This document shows, in pieces, positions 24,111 through 34,600 of a DNA stretch of 64,000 nucleotides. Both the position numbers and the translations under genes were made by a program. Source of the stretch: an uncultured Aeromonadaceae bacterium (GTDB taxonomy: Bacteria > Pseudomonadota > Gammaproteobacteria > Enterobacterales > Aeromonadaceae). The notes under the pieces were generated by a model. That model saw only the letters and a list, made by a program, of their open reading frames with translations, did no database searches and had not been told where the DNA came from. Positions within the stretch are counted from its first letter, which is position 1, and each line of letters starts with the position of its first letter. The stretch covers positions 1 through 64,000 of the forward strand of contig CAMFKP010000006.1 of assembly GCA_945957385.1 (NCBI GenBank), given 5' to 3'.

Positions 24111-25331
24111 ATGATCAAACCGCTCACCTCTGCCATCCTGCTGGCGCTGGCCAGTTTCTCTACCCATGCCGCCGAGTTTGTCCTGACTGACGCCGCCAGC
24201 GGGCGCGATGTCGGTAACTGGCAAGTCAGTAGCAAAAGCCTGGGCATCCAGACCGCAACGCCCTTCAGTATCGAAAAACGCCGGCTGCACGGTGGCAAAC
24301 AGGAAGGCGTCGATATTCTGGTGGTCAACAACGGCGTCATGACGATCACCCTGGTCCCGACCCGTGGCATGGGGATTTATCAGGTGAAGAGTGGCGCGCT
24401 GCGCCTCGGTTGGGACTCGCCGGTCAAGGAGATCGTCAATCCGGCCTACATCGACCTGGAGAGCCGCAATGGTCTGGGCTGGCTGGATGGCTTCAACGAG
24501 ATGATGGTGCGCTGTGGCTATGAGTGGACCGGTCACCCCGGGATCGACGATAACGGCCAGCTGCTGAGCCTGCATGGCCGCGTGCAGAACACACCCGCCT
24601 CCAGCGTCAAAGTCATCATCGAGGATAAGGCTCCGCACCGTATCCGCATTCTGGGCGAAGTCAGTGAACGCACGTTCAAGAAGGCCGAACTGGTGACCGC
24701 CACCGAGCTGAGTGTCGAACCGGGCAGCAATCGCTTCGAACTGCACGATGCGCTGACCAATCGCGCCGATTACGAGGATGAATACCAGATCATCTACCAC
24801 AGCAACTTCGGGACGCCGATTCTCGAGGCCGGCGCCCAATTCATCGCCGCTGCCAGCGAGATCTCGCCGTTTAACGATTATGCCAAGGCCGGCCTGCACA
24901 GCTGGCAAACCTATCTGCCGCCAACCAAGGGGTTTGACGAGATGGTATTCAACCTCAAGCCCAAGGGTGACAAAGCGGGCCAGTCGTTAGCCGTGCTGCT
25001 CAACAAGGCCGCCGATGCCGGCGTCGCCGTCGGCTATAACATCCGGCAACTGCCGGTGCTGACGCTGTGGAAAAACACGGACACCCGGCAGCAAGGCTAT
25101 GTCACCGGCATCGAACCGGGCACCAGCTATGCCTACAACACCAAATACCAGCGGCCATTGGGACTGGTACCCAAGATCCAGCCTGGAGAGACCAAACATT
25201 TCGATCTCAGCTACACGGTGCTGCGCAATGCCAGTGAGACCGCGGCTGCCGTCGCCGAGGTGGCTCATCTGCAGGGTACTGAGCCGGTACGTGAAATCAG
25301 CGAACCGCTGGTCGATCTGAGCAAGAAGTGA
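24111..25331 (+). CDS. Exported DUF4432 (galactose-mutarotase-like) protein
   Basis: 406 aa from ATG 24111 (GGAG at 7 bases); the track start at 23988 is too early. Signal peptide KPLTSAILLALASFSTHAA, then a beta-sandwich protein resembling DUF4432/aldose-1-epimerase-like proteins: LVPTRGMGIYQVKSG, GFNEMMVRCGYEWTGHPG, LSLHGRVQNTPAS, IYHSNFG. A periplasmic mutarotase or sugar-binding role is inferred from the fold. It is preceded by a consensus Cra site. The exact sugar is unknown. Confidence 0.8.
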   Translation: MIKPLTSAILLALASFSTHAAEFVLTDAASGRDVGNWQVSSKSLGIQTATPFSIEKRRLHGGKQEGVDILVVNNGVMTITLVPTRGMGIYQVKSGALRLGWDSPVKEIVNPAYIDLESRNGLGWLDGFNEMMVRCGYEWTGHPGIDDNGQLLSLHGRVQNTPASSVKVIIEDKAPHRIRILGEVSERTFKKAELVTATELSVEPGSNRFELHDALTNRADYEDEYQIIYHSNFGTPILEAGAQFIAAASEISPFNDYAKAGLHSWQTYLPPTKGFDEMVFNLKPKGDKAGQSLAVLLNKAADAGVAVGYNIRQLPVLTLWKNTDTRQQGYVTGIEPGTSYAYNTKYQRPLGLVPKIQPGETKHFDLSYTVLRNASETAAAVAEVAHLQGTEPVREISEPLVDLSKK

Positions 25332-25432
25332 TACCTCAAGGGGCGCAACACGCGCCCCGCCTTCTGGCGCAACGGCGGCTACGACATCCCCCGCGCTGGC
25401 CGCAACCGGCCTGGCCTAACCCAGTCTTGCAA

Positions 25433-25873
25433 CTAGCAACACAACCCGTGCAGATAACGGGCAAAATCGCGGGTCGCCTCCAGATCAAAACTGCCATCGG
25501 CACGCTTCGTCGTTCTCAGGTATTGATACAGTGCCACCAGCAGCTTCAATGCCTTCTCATTGGAGAGCGGGGTATCGGCATCCAGTTGTTCCAATGCCAG
25601 CATCAACGCCTCTTCAAGCGCCGGCATATCCACCACCTCAGCCTGGCGGTATTGAAAGCCCTGACCGGTCGCCAGCCACTCCAGCGAACAATTGGCCTGG
25701 CGGGCGATCTGGTTAGCGCGCGAGAGTGTCGGTTCACTACCGTTCAGGTATTTGCGGATCATCGCCTCGGACAGGCCAACACGCCGCGAAAAGGCCGAGA
25801 CACTCTCATGCCCAATCAGCACTCGCAGGCGATCGGCAAAGCTGTTTTCGGTTTCCGGCGTGGCACAGGACAT
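25433..25873 (-). CDS. XRE-family transcription regulator
   Basis: 146 aa from ATG 25873, preceded by GGAG at 6 bases; the track start adds eight residues. A cI/Cro-type helix-turn-helix spans about residues 12-70 (FADRLRVLIGHESVSAFSRRVGLSEAMIRKYLNG). The C-terminal half is helical and contains no LexA-like protease motif. It is similar in architecture to small phage-repressor-like proteins, but no phage genes are nearby. It is divergent from the aldo/keto reductase operon, with two palindromes in the shared promoter. Confidence 0.82.
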   Translation of the reverse strand: MSCATPETENSFADRLRVLIGHESVSAFSRRVGLSEAMIRKYLNGSEPTLSRANQIARQANCSLEWLATGQGFQYRQAEVVDMPALEEALMLALEQLDADTPLSNEKALKLLVALYQYLRTTKRADGSFDLEATRDFARYLHGLCC

Positions 25874-25918
25874 GAAAAACTCCGTTTCAGACGACAATTA
25901 TCGAACTTTAGTATTGAT

Positions 25919-25963
25919 TTCTCGCACCATAGTACGAGAAGCTATCGGCTACGCTAGTGTAGC
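25919..25963. promoter_or_regulatory. Divergent promoter region with two palindromes (XRE/AKR)
   Basis: A 22-bp imperfect palindrome at 25919-25940 has outer arms TTCTCG and CGAGAA, with 9 of 11 positions symmetric. A second palindrome, GCTAC-N6-GTAGC, lies at 25948-25963. Both are between the XRE regulator and the first aldo/keto reductase start, the natural place for an autoregulated operator. Confidence 0.6.
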
Positions 25964-25987
25964 AAAGGAACCCTTCTGGAGAAGAGC

Positions 25988-26962
25988 ATGAACCCGTCAT
26001 TTGTGTTGCAACGTGCATTACCGACCAGCAGCCGGCTGGTATTTGGGTGTATGGGTCTGGGTGGTAGCTGGGACGCCCAGCCGATCGGAGCCGACGAACT
26101 GCGCCATGCGGCCGCCGCGGTCGACGCCGCCCTCGAGATTGGCATCACGCTGTTTGACCATGCCGACATTTATACCCTCGGCAAGGCGGAACAGGTGTTC
26201 GGCCGCTTGTTGAAACAGGATCCGACGCTGCGCGAACGGCTGCTGTTGCAATCCAAGTGCGGGATCCGCTTCGCCGATGCCAACGGCCCGAAACGTTATG
26301 ACCTGTCGCGCGAGTACATCCTGGCCAGCGTCGACGGCATACTGCAACGTCTGGGCACCGAGTATCTGGATGTGCTGCTGTTGCACCGCCCGGATCCGTT
26401 GATGGATGCCGAGGAGATCGCCGAAGCCTGGCACCAACTGAAGGCCAGCGGCAAGGTGCGTCACCTCGGTGTCTCTAACATGCACAGCGGCCAGATGGCC
26501 CTGCTGCAACAGGCATTGCCGGAACCGCTGGTCGCCAATCAGCTGGAGATGAGTCTGCTCAAGCACGACTGGATCGAAAACGGCACCTGCTTCAATGACG
26601 ATCAAGGCAAGGGCGGCCGGGTCTGGAGCGATACGCTGCAGTACTGTCAGCGCCATGGCATTCAACTGCAAGCCTGGGGCGCCTTGGCGCGCGGCTGGTA
26701 CAGCGGTGCCGCACCGCAGGATGCTCCGGCCGCCGTGCACGCCACCGCCACCTTGGTGCAACAGCTGGCAGCACAGCATAACGTCGCGGCAGAAAGCCTG
26801 CTGCTGGCCTGGTTGCTGCGTCATCCGGCGGGGATCCAGCCGGTGATCGGCACCGCCCACCCCGGCCGCATCGGCGCCTGTGGCGCCGCACTGCAGGTGA
26901 AACTGAGCCGCGAAGAGTGGTATCGACTGTATGTCACCGCGCGCGGTCTGGAGCTGCCATGA
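25988..26962 (+). CDS. Aldo/keto reductase (YdhF-like)
   Basis: 324 aa with GGAG before the ATG. NADPH-dependent (alpha/beta)8 barrel. The catalytic tetrad is visible: Asp and Tyr in FDHADIYTLGKAE, Lys in LLQSKCGIRF and His in LLLHRPDP. Cofactor-binding segments (LQAWGALARG, GTAHPGRI) are near the C-terminus. Sequence wording is like E. coli YdhF, whose substrate is not well defined. First gene of a three-gene operon; its stop overlaps the next start (ATGA). Confidence 0.88.
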   Translation: MNPSFVLQRALPTSSRLVFGCMGLGGSWDAQPIGADELRHAAAAVDAALEIGITLFDHADIYTLGKAEQVFGRLLKQDPTLRERLLLQSKCGIRFADANGPKRYDLSREYILASVDGILQRLGTEYLDVLLLHRPDPLMDAEEIAEAWHQLKASGKVRHLGVSNMHSGQMALLQQALPEPLVANQLEMSLLKHDWIENGTCFNDDQGKGGRVWSDTLQYCQRHGIQLQAWGALARGWYSGAAPQDAPAAVHATATLVQQLAAQHNVAAESLLLAWLLRHPAGIQPVIGTAHPGRIGACGAALQVKLSREEWYRLYVTARGLELP

Positions 26963-27381
26963 TGCTCTGCCCATTACGCCTGCAGCCGCTGTTGCAAGCA
27001 CTGCTGGTTCAACAACAGGCGGCCGGAGCGGCGATCAGTCTGGCCATCAGTGACAGTCACGGTGAGCTGCTGCATTTCACGCGCATGGCCGGTGCCAGCC
27101 TGCACAGTGGGGAGTTGGCGCGCAACAAAGCCTATACCGCCGCCCGCGATCGCCAAGCGACACGCGATCTCGGCGCCTGGAGCCGTAGCTCAGGACGAAC
27201 CCTGAACTACTGGAGCGATGCGCGATTTACCGGCTTTGCCGGCGGGGTGCCCATCTGGCAGCAAGGGACCGTCGTTGCCGCCATCGGCATCAGCGGTCTC
27301 AGCGAAGAGGAAGACCATCAGCTGGCAGAACAGCTGGCCAGCGCCCTGCATGACCTGCTGACAACCGAGGAGTCTGCCTGA
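26959..27381 (+). CDS. GlcG/HbpS-like (DUF336) protein
   Basis: 140 aa from the ATG at 26959, overlapping the preceding stop. The pattern AAISLAISDSHGELLHFTRMAGASLHSGELARNKAYTAA...GGVPIWQQGTVVAAIGISGLSEEEDHQLA is characteristic of the GlcG/HbpS/PduO-C fold. Some members bind haem or corrinoid, while others accompany glycol and sugar dehydrogenases without a known function. It is sandwiched between two aldo/keto reductases with coupled translation, suggesting work on the same substrate. Confidence 0.84.
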   Translation: MMLCPLRLQPLLQALLVQQQAAGAAISLAISDSHGELLHFTRMAGASLHSGELARNKAYTAARDRQATRDLGAWSRSSGRTLNYWSDARFTGFAGGVPIWQQGTVVAAIGISGLSEEEDHQLAEQLASALHDLLTTEESA

Positions 27382-27382
27382 G

Positions 27383-28279
27383 ATGGAGTACCGTCAATTT
27401 GGCCACAGCGGGCTGAACGTCTCGCTGTTGGGGTTGGGGGCCGGTCAGATCGGCGATGCACGCCTGAGTGAGTCAGACGTTGCTCACCTGCTGCATTTTG
27501 CTGTTGATCAGGGCATCACCCTCCTGGATACCGCCCGTGGTTATGGCCTGTCGGAAGAACGGATAGGCCGCCATCTGGCCAACAAGCGCCACCAGCTGGT
27601 GCTCTCCACCAAGCTGGGCTACGACATGCCAGATCATGCCGACTGGAGCGCCGGTTGCATCACCGCAGGTGTTGAGGCCGCACTACAGCGACTGCAAACC
27701 GACTACCTGGATATTGTCCACCTGCACTCCTGTTCGCTGGAGGTGCTGCAACGCGGCGAAGTCATTACTGCACTGCAAGCCGCCCAGCAAGCCGGCAAGG
27801 TGCGCGTCATCGCTTACTCAGGAGAAAACGCCGAGTTACGCTGGGCTGTGCACAGCGGACTGTTTGGTAGCGTCGAGCACTCGCTCAACCTGTGTGATCA
27901 GCGGGTTATTGATGATCCGCTGCCACAGGCGCAGGCGGCAGGACTCGGTGTCATCGCCAAACGACCTATCGGTAATGCTCCGTGGCGCTTTGCCAGCTGC
28001 CCGGTAGGTGAGTATGCCGAAGAGTACTGGTGGCGTTGGCACACCATGAGCCAGCGTGAGCCAGAGTTGTTACCGGCCGGAATGGATTGGCAGACACTGG
28101 CACTGCGCTTTAGTGCCTACACGCCAGGCGTCAGCAGTATCATCGTTGGCACCACCAACCCCAGTCATCTGAGGCACAATCTACAGCAGCTCTCGGCTCC
28201 TCTGCCCCCGGACGTCTATCAACGACTACGGGACGCCTTTACCCGTCACGATCCGGGCTGGTGGTACGGTCAGGTTTAA
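27383..28279 (+). CDS. Aldo/keto reductase (L-galactose/D-threo-aldose dehydrogenase type)
   Basis: 298 aa, starting one base after the GlcG-like stop. The barrel begins MEYRQFGHSGLNVSLLGLGAGQIGD. Catalytic residues: Asp and Tyr in LLDTARGYGLSEERIG, Lys in LSTKLGYD, His in HLHSCS. The sequence style fits the sugar dehydrogenase-like branch of the AKR superfamily. With the upstream AKR and the GlcG-like protein it probably forms a pathway for an unknown sugar, alcohol or aldehyde under XRE control. Confidence 0.87.
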   Translation: MEYRQFGHSGLNVSLLGLGAGQIGDARLSESDVAHLLHFAVDQGITLLDTARGYGLSEERIGRHLANKRHQLVLSTKLGYDMPDHADWSAGCITAGVEAALQRLQTDYLDIVHLHSCSLEVLQRGEVITALQAAQQAGKVRVIAYSGENAELRWAVHSGLFGSVEHSLNLCDQRVIDDPLPQAQAAGLGVIAKRPIGNAPWRFASCPVGEYAEEYWWRWHTMSQREPELLPAGMDWQTLALRFSAYTPGVSSIIVGTTNPSHLRHNLQQLSAPLPPDVYQRLRDAFTRHDPGWWYGQV

Positions 28280-28284
28280 GCGGA

Positions 28285-28320
28285 TAAAAAAACGCCCCGC
28301 GGCACTCGCCAGCGGGGCGT
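28285..28320 (-). terminator. Terminator of the glycosidase operon
   Basis: Minus-strand hairpin ACGCCCCGC...GCGGGGCGT followed by a run of seven T. It ends the minus-strand debranching-enzyme gene. The plus-strand side lacks a good T-run. Confidence 0.85.
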
Positions 28321-28343
28321 CGATTCAACGTAGACCGAATCCG

Positions 28344-31300
28344 TTAACGGAATTCGCCAGCCTCGATGATGGTACGCAGTGCATTTTTGCTCTGCAGCAT
28401 CGGGAAGGTCAGACTGGTATCCGGCGTGGCAAATTGCAACGTCCCCAGCGTGCTGCGGTAATTGGCGCGCACCGTGGTCACGGTGGCGGCCTCGCCGTTG
28501 ATCGTGACACTGTTATGGCTGCGATCCTGCACAATCACCAGAGCAGTTCCGGCCGTAAGCGGATGATGGAAACCGATCTTGCTGCTGTCGCTGGCCGTCA
28601 GCTCCATGACCAGATCCAGCGTCTTGTCGAGCCCCTCCGCCTGCAGCGTATAGGTATCCACTTGCCCCGAACGGTTGAAGTTCACCTTCAGTTTGGCGGC
28701 AGAACCAAACGGCAATACCGCATCGAACTGGCTCCAGCTGTCCGGAATGGACGGCGTCAAGTTGACGATGCCACGCAGCAAGTTCGGCCGGAAGCCAACA
28801 TAGTCCTGATAGCCGTTACGATTGTACTCGGCGACGGACCAGGCCTGGGTGAAGGTGCCACCACCGGTCGTCACCTTGCCATCCTTATCCGGAAACGCAT
28901 CCAGAACCTCACTCATGGTGCCACGGTAGCCGAGGTTGAGGATCTGATCGCCCAGATTGCTGCTCAGCTGATACGCCAGATTGTTTTCGCCAAACCGCGT
29001 CAGGCTGGTGACGGTGAAACCGGCATTCCATCCCCAGATGGTCCCGTTGTGATAGGCCGCATCCTTGGCATACTCGCTACGCCCATCATGGTAGGGATGG
29101 AAATACTCATGGTGCTGGGACAACGAGGTGATCCCCCACGGGAACAGCAGCTCGGAGACCGCATTGTGCGTCACACGGGCACCGATGCCATCGTCGAGCA
29201 GATCGCCATCCAACGGCACACTGATGGCCATCAGCTGGTTCGGCCGTACCTTGGTATCGGCAGAACCATCGCTACGCAGACGATCGGCCATCAGGTTAGC
29301 CTGGCTATCCCAGAATTTGGCGACAAAGGCCGTCCGCGCCTTCTGCTGCAACGTGCGCCAGCGGGCTGCGTCCTCGGTCGCCCCGGTCAGATCGGCCAAA
29401 TCGGCCGCGACCTGCAACGAGTTGATCCACAACGCCTGAATATCCACGGCGCGACTGCCGCGAGCCGACCATGGCAACTTGCCATCGATCCGCGCATCCA
29501 TCCAGGTGTCCGCATCATCGTGAGTCAGCAAACCATCGGCATCCACATAGTGCGCCAGCGCCCCTTCCAGATAGGTTTTCACCGTCGGGTAGATGCTGGT
29601 GGCATAAGCCGTATCGCCGGTGTAGCGCAGGTATTCACCGATCTCGCGCACCATCCAGGGGGTACCGTCCGTGGTGTTGTAGATGATGTTATCCAGGCTG
29701 GTGACCCGATTCGGTACCCGACCGTAATCGCTACTGCTGCTGGTGGTGTTTTGCAATTTGGCAAAGTTGTCGATGATGGCCTTAGCCTTGGCAAAATCGC
29801 CGTTGACCAGGGTGATACCCGGCAGCGAGATAAAAGTATCCCGTCCCCAGTTATCCTTGAACCAGGACAGGCCGGCCCAGATACCATCCCCAAACTCTGT
29901 AGTCACCAATTGATAACCGGCCAGCTTGGCCCACAGCAGCGCACGGTTGTAGTGGGTATCACTGGTCCACAGGAAACTGTTGGTCAGACGGTCATACACC
30001 AGCTGTTGATGTAACAGACGCGCATTGCTCGCCACCAGATCGGTGGCCGCACCCGCGGCCTCATCGACGGTGAACCCGAAGGCGACATAGACGGTCAGGT
30101 CATTGACTGCTCCCTGACTGGTCAACAACGGTTTGACGTTGGCGCCATCAAGCTGCACCAGGCTGCCCAACTGCGGCATGCTGGCCAGCGTGGCCTCCTT
30201 GAAGGTCACAGGTTGATCGGCGGCGATGGCGACATAGGCCGGGGTATCGGCACTGCGCAGGCTTTCCGCCAGCGCATAGACCACCACGCCCTGTTCGCTG
30301 CGCTCGACCGTGCTGCCTTTGAGTTTCAGGTTCAGTTGCGGCACTATGCCGAGCTTGGCCGCCTTGCTGCTATGCACATGCAGCGCCACGGCGCGATGAC
30401 CGGCCAGCAGGCTCAGATCATCGCTGCTGCCGTTGGCATACTCGGTTTGACTGCCGTAAGGCTGGATCAGGCTACGGGTGGCGGCGGTCCGATCGTTGAT
30501 GCTCTCGTCCACCAGCGACGCAAAGGTCCCCAGCAACCAGCCACTCTTCAAATGGTACTTGCCGCCCCCGGAGAAGACGCCGGTGCGACCGTCATAGTAC
30601 CCATCCAGATTGTCTCCAAACACATAGTCCATCGGCTGGCTATCACTGATCGCCATGCTGTTGAACAGCGTTTCCGGTTCGGGTATCACACCGCCGCGCC
30701 CACTCAAACTGACCGCAGCCGGTGTAGCGGCATTCAGCGTCAGGTCGAGCAGGGGACGATCCGGAATGACGTCGCTATTGTCGCCACCCTGGGTCACGGT
30801 TAGCGGATGGCCCTGCGTCGTGTCTTCCGGCACCACAAACGTAAAGGTGTACAGGCCGGCGGTCCCGATCGTCAGCTGCAGGTTGTTGCCCATACCGGTA
30901 TAGGACTTCAGCGCTAACGCCTTGCCCAATTCAACGGCGGTCAGGCCGCTGCTGCTACCGGTAAACGCAAATGGCTCGGACCAATTGGCATCGCCCAGCT
31001 TGAACTCATGGGTGCCCACACTCAGGTTCAATACGGCGGTATAGGTCCTGTGGCCCTGATACATCAGTTGATCCGAGGTACCCCAGCCGTTGAAGCTGCC
31101 CCGCACATACAGATTGGTGTCATACGGCGGCGCATCGTAGGTGACCGTCAGCGAGTGCGGGTCAGTCAGCTTGTCCGGCACGGTAAACGAGAAATGGTAA
31201 TAACCCGCCTGGCTGACTACCAGTCGCATGTCATTGCCCATGCCCGAGGCTTGTACCAACGGCTGCGGACTATCCAGCGTCACGGTTGTGGCATTGCTGC

Positions 31301-31592
31301 TGTCGCCGGAGAAGGTCTTGTCGGCACTCCAGTCCGCATCCGAAATCTTGAAGGTGTAACTGTCGGCCGCCAGATAGGTACTGACCTCATAACGCCGTTT
31401 GCCCTGATAGACCAGGACGGCACTGGTATCCCAATTATTGAAGCTGCCGCGCAGATAAAGCGGCGCATCATAGGGGGCCGTATCGGTGGGCGTGGGCACC
31501 ACCGTATCTTTACTATCCGAGCCGCAGCCCCCTAACAAGGCCGTGCAGGCCAGCAGAGGTATCCACGCCCTGAGCCATTTCATTCCCAACAT
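28344..31592 (-). CDS. Surface/periplasmic lipoprotein amylo-alpha-1,6-glucosidase (GH133-like) with two starch-binding-like modules
   Basis: About 1082 aa from ATG 31592; the next ATG (MKWLRAW) is an alternative. Lipoprotein signal ending in LLGGC. Two N-terminal beta-sandwich repeats of about 115 residues open with LYLRGSFNNWDTS and LYVRGSFNGWGTS, resembling carbohydrate-binding modules of pullulanases. The C-terminal ~550 residues are the (alpha/alpha)6 debranching-enzyme domain: WFKDNWGRDTFISLPG, TWMDARIDGKLPWSARGSRAVDIQALW, and HNGTIWGWNAGF. It likely removes alpha-1,6-linked glucose from glycogen, starch or maltodextrin outside the cytoplasm. Downstream of a second large glycosidase with a 92-base gap containing a hairpin. 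Confidence 0.85.
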   Translation of the reverse strand: MLGMKWLRAWIPLLACTALLGGCGSDSKDTVVPTPTDTAPYDAPLYLRGSFNNWDTSAVLVYQGKRRYEVSTYLAADSYTFKISDADWSADKTFSGDSSNATTVTLDSPQPLVQASGMGNDMRLVVSQAGYYHFSFTVPDKLTDPHSLTVTYDAPPYDTNLYVRGSFNGWGTSDQLMYQGHRTYTAVLNLSVGTHEFKLGDANWSEPFAFTGSSSGLTAVELGKALALKSYTGMGNNLQLTIGTAGLYTFTFVVPEDTTQGHPLTVTQGGDNSDVIPDRPLLDLTLNAATPAAVSLSGRGGVIPEPETLFNSMAISDSQPMDYVFGDNLDGYYDGRTGVFSGGGKYHLKSGWLLGTFASLVDESINDRTAATRSLIQPYGSQTEYANGSSDDLSLLAGHRAVALHVHSSKAAKLGIVPQLNLKLKGSTVERSEQGVVVYALAESLRSADTPAYVAIAADQPVTFKEATLASMPQLGSLVQLDGANVKPLLTSQGAVNDLTVYVAFGFTVDEAAGAATDLVASNARLLHQQLVYDRLTNSFLWTSDTHYNRALLWAKLAGYQLVTTEFGDGIWAGLSWFKDNWGRDTFISLPGITLVNGDFAKAKAIIDNFAKLQNTTSSSSDYGRVPNRVTSLDNIIYNTTDGTPWMVREIGEYLRYTGDTAYATSIYPTVKTYLEGALAHYVDADGLLTHDDADTWMDARIDGKLPWSARGSRAVDIQALWINSLQVAADLADLTGATEDAARWRTLQQKARTAFVAKFWDSQANLMADRLRSDGSADTKVRPNQLMAISVPLDGDLLDDGIGARVTHNAVSELLFPWGITSLSQHHEYFHPYHDGRSEYAKDAAYHNGTIWGWNAGFTVTSLTRFGENNLAYQLSSNLGDQILNLGYRGTMSEVLDAFPDKDGKVTTGGGTFTQAWSVAEYNRNGYQDYVGFRPNLLRGIVNLTPSIPDSWSQFDAVLPFGSAAKLKVNFNRSGQVDTYTLQAEGLDKTLDLVMELTASDSSKIGFHHPLTAGTALVIVQDRSHNSVTINGEAATVTTVRANYRSTLGTLQFATPDTSLTFPMLQSKNALRTIIEAGEFR

Positions 31593-31646
31593 GGTGAGTC
31601 GTCCCTCAGATAAAAGTGTGTTGATTGCTCCTGCCTGATCCAACGC

Positions 31647-31669
31647 GGCCACCTCCTTGTGGCCGCTTG
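31647..31669. repeat. Intercistronic hairpin between the two glycosidase genes
   Basis: GCGGCCAC-CTCCTT-GTGGCCGC, an 8-bp stem without a T-run. On the mRNA (minus) strand the loop displays AAGGAG. It may stabilise the upstream mRNA or partly attenuate read-through. Confidence 0.5.
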
Positions 31670-31684
31670 TTGCATGGCAACCCG

Positions 31685-34600
31685 CTATCGCACCGCGGGG
31701 TCCGGTGCCAGCGGCAATAGCCGCAGCGCAGCGATATCGGCGCTGTTCATCGCACCACTGCTACCGCCATTGCCACCGAACGTGGCGTTATGCGCCAGAT
31801 AGCTCATGTTGAGGAAATCCGACAACACGACCTGGTAGCGGCCCGGCTGCAGCGTGACCGTCAACGGCGTGGAGTAGACCCAGGGTCGCTTGCCCTCTAC
31901 CGAGCGCGCATGGGGCATCTGCACTATGCCACTGGCCACCAACTGGCCATTGGCATCGGTCACGCGCATCCACTTGACGCCGTTTGTCAGCCCAAGATTG
32001 ATGGCGTTGGCCGCGTTGTGATACTGCAGCGACAGGGCGAAGCGACCGGCAGAACTCACGGTAAGATCGCTGAACTGCAGACGGTCCTGCGGCGCCCCCC
32101 AGTTATCGAGGAAGGGGGCATCCTGGGTGTCACTGGCCGGCGTCACCGTCAGGTTGCTGCTGACCCGGGCATCGGTGACCGGGATCACCTGCTGTGCCGC
32201 GCTATAACAGACCGGCTGGCTGTGATGGGAGCGGTTGCCACTGGCGGTGTAGACCGCCTCGGCGGCATAACAGGCGCCGGCCGTGACCGGATTCGGATCC
32301 AGCCAGTTGCCCAATGCCACGCCGGAGGCCAACAGTTGACCATCGCGATACAGGTTGTAGCTCACCGGTTGGCTATTGCGACTGTCGCTGAGCGCAACCT
32401 GCAGTTGCCCGCCCTGGAGCGTCACGCTATCAATCACCGGCTCACGCGGAGCAAACACCGCCGCATCTTCGGTGGCGGTCGGCTGCAGATCGCTCAAGCG
32501 GTGTATGCCGGACGCCACTGTCTGGGCATTGTCCAGGGTCACGACCAGGGTGTTGCTGTCCGCCAGCTCGCTCCACAGCAGATCCGGCCCATGTTCAACG
32601 CCGTTGAGCGTCAGCCCGGTGATCTGATAGGCACCGCTCTCGGCGGCGACGGCCGGCAGGTTCAGCGTGACATCCATGCGCTTGCCACGCAGCTGCAGAT
32701 CTTGCAGCGTGACGCTGTTCTGGCTGGCAAACCAGCGGCTGTGCATCGCCGCCGTCAGGTACGGCGCGACATGCACCCCTTGTTCATTCGGTTGCAGACC
32801 AAACAGCGAATTAACCACGGCCCCGATGTAGCCGCCCACCGACCACAGCTGGCGTTGTGAGTTGATCGCCGGTCCGGCCAGCTCCGGATGGGTGAAGTCC
32901 ACCAGGTTCGGCTTGCCGGTGATCCACTCCAGGTTCTCCATGTTGGACAGGTTCAACGCCGCGCCTTGCATCAAGCTGTCAAACCCGGCGGTGAACACCT
33001 CGGCATTCTTGACCTGTGCCGCGGCACGAATGCCATACGCGGTGACAAACGGCCAGACCGCCCGGTTGTGGTAGATCGCCATGTCCGGCTGTTGCGGGAA
33101 GATCACCGGCGCGCCCATGGGGCCGTGCGGATACTTGGCAACGATCGAGGCGGCCTCGCTGTCACTGGCGATGCCGGAGAGGATCACCAGCGACTCACCC
33201 AACCAGTCATACTTGTAGAGTGCGGCATCATCGTAAGCCCCCGCCGTCATGCTGCTGTACAGCCCGGTATCCGCCTGCCAGAAACGCTGTTTGATCGCGG
33301 TTTTCAGCGCGCTGGCCCAACCGCTATAGCGCTCGGCGCGCTGGCTATCGCCCGCGGCGTTAGCCAGTTCGGTTGCCTCGGTCAGCGCCAGATAGTGCAC
33401 CACGTTGGTTGATAGCGACTTGCTGCTGGCCAAGGCGGCAATGTCCTTGACGATCCAGCTGGCATAACTCTGATCGCGCCAGTCGAGGAACGACTGTTCA
33501 CCGCGATATAACCCATCGACGCTGTCATAGGCAGCCAGACGATCGTTCTCCAGCGTGTTGCTCAACGCCTCGAGCGCCACGTTGGCGAATTCGGCCCGCT
33601 CGCTATCCGACGGCAGGGTCGCCAGCACGGCGCCGGCCCCCAGCGCCCAGGTCACACGGTCGGTACTGGCCGGCCAGCTGCCACCGGTGCCGGTATCCTG
33701 CACGATTTGCCGCGCCGCGCCGAGATCGCCACTGCCGGCAGGTGCCGCCATGCCATCACGGTACCCGGATACCTTGAACAACAAGGAGTTACGAGCCCGT
33801 TGCGGATCCAGCAACGCCAACCCCAGGTGGGTGGCGTAAGAGAGGTCGCGGGTCCACACATAGGGCCACTTGGCGCCGGTCTGGAAACAGTCACAGGCGG
33901 TCGGCTTGCCACCGTTATAGTTGTCATCCGATATCTGGCTGACACTGTCATCCCGCGCTTCCTGTACCGCGAGCGCAAACAGCGCATCGAAGGCAATGCT
34001 GCCGGAGCGTACCCGCGGGGCGCCCGCCTGCTCGGTGACAGTCACATAACTGTTGCCCGGATCGCGTAAATCCTGGGTCGATGATTGGGCATAACTGCGC
34101 AGCGGATCGGCCAGTTTGGCCACGGAGAAAATCGCCTGCTCCTGCTTGCCGCCGGTGACGGCGTAGCTGAGGGTCTGAGTGGCCTCGTGGCCGGCATGGG
34201 GATCCACCGTCACGCCATCACCTCCGGTTGTCTTGCTGATTTTCATGACCGGATGGCTCGGATCGGCCGAGGCGTCCAGCGTGATGCGATAGAAGCCGCT
34301 CTCGGTGATCTGCAGCGCCGCATTGGCGCCATTGTCGCCGGTCACCAGCGGGTAGGCGGTATCCAGCTCGGCGGTGGTCACGCTATCCAGGTTAATGGTA
34401 AAGGCGTGGTCCCAGCCGGCATTGGCAATCTTGAACTCCTGCCGGCCCGGCGTGAACTGGGTGGTCAACGCATAGATACCATCCCCCTGATAGGTCAGCG
34501 GATAGGAGGTGCCCCAGCCATTGAAGCCCCCCCGCAGATAGAGGTCATAGCTCAGCGGCGGCACATCCTGGCTGAACGACAGCACCGGGTGCGCCGGATC

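Noticed and set aside
27070-27090. ATTTCACGCGCAT as a parS site
   Set aside because: Only half of the parS palindrome matches and it lies inside a coding sequence far from parAB.
28434-30014. 526-aa plus-strand ORF opposite the GH133-like gene
   Set aside because: Antisense shadow; no ribosome site and no recognisable domain, while the minus strand has lipobox, binding modules and catalytic motifs.
31790-32860. 356-aa plus-strand ORF opposite the six-hairpin glycosidase
   Set aside because: Shadow ORF in GC-rich coding DNA; the minus-strand protein is convincing.
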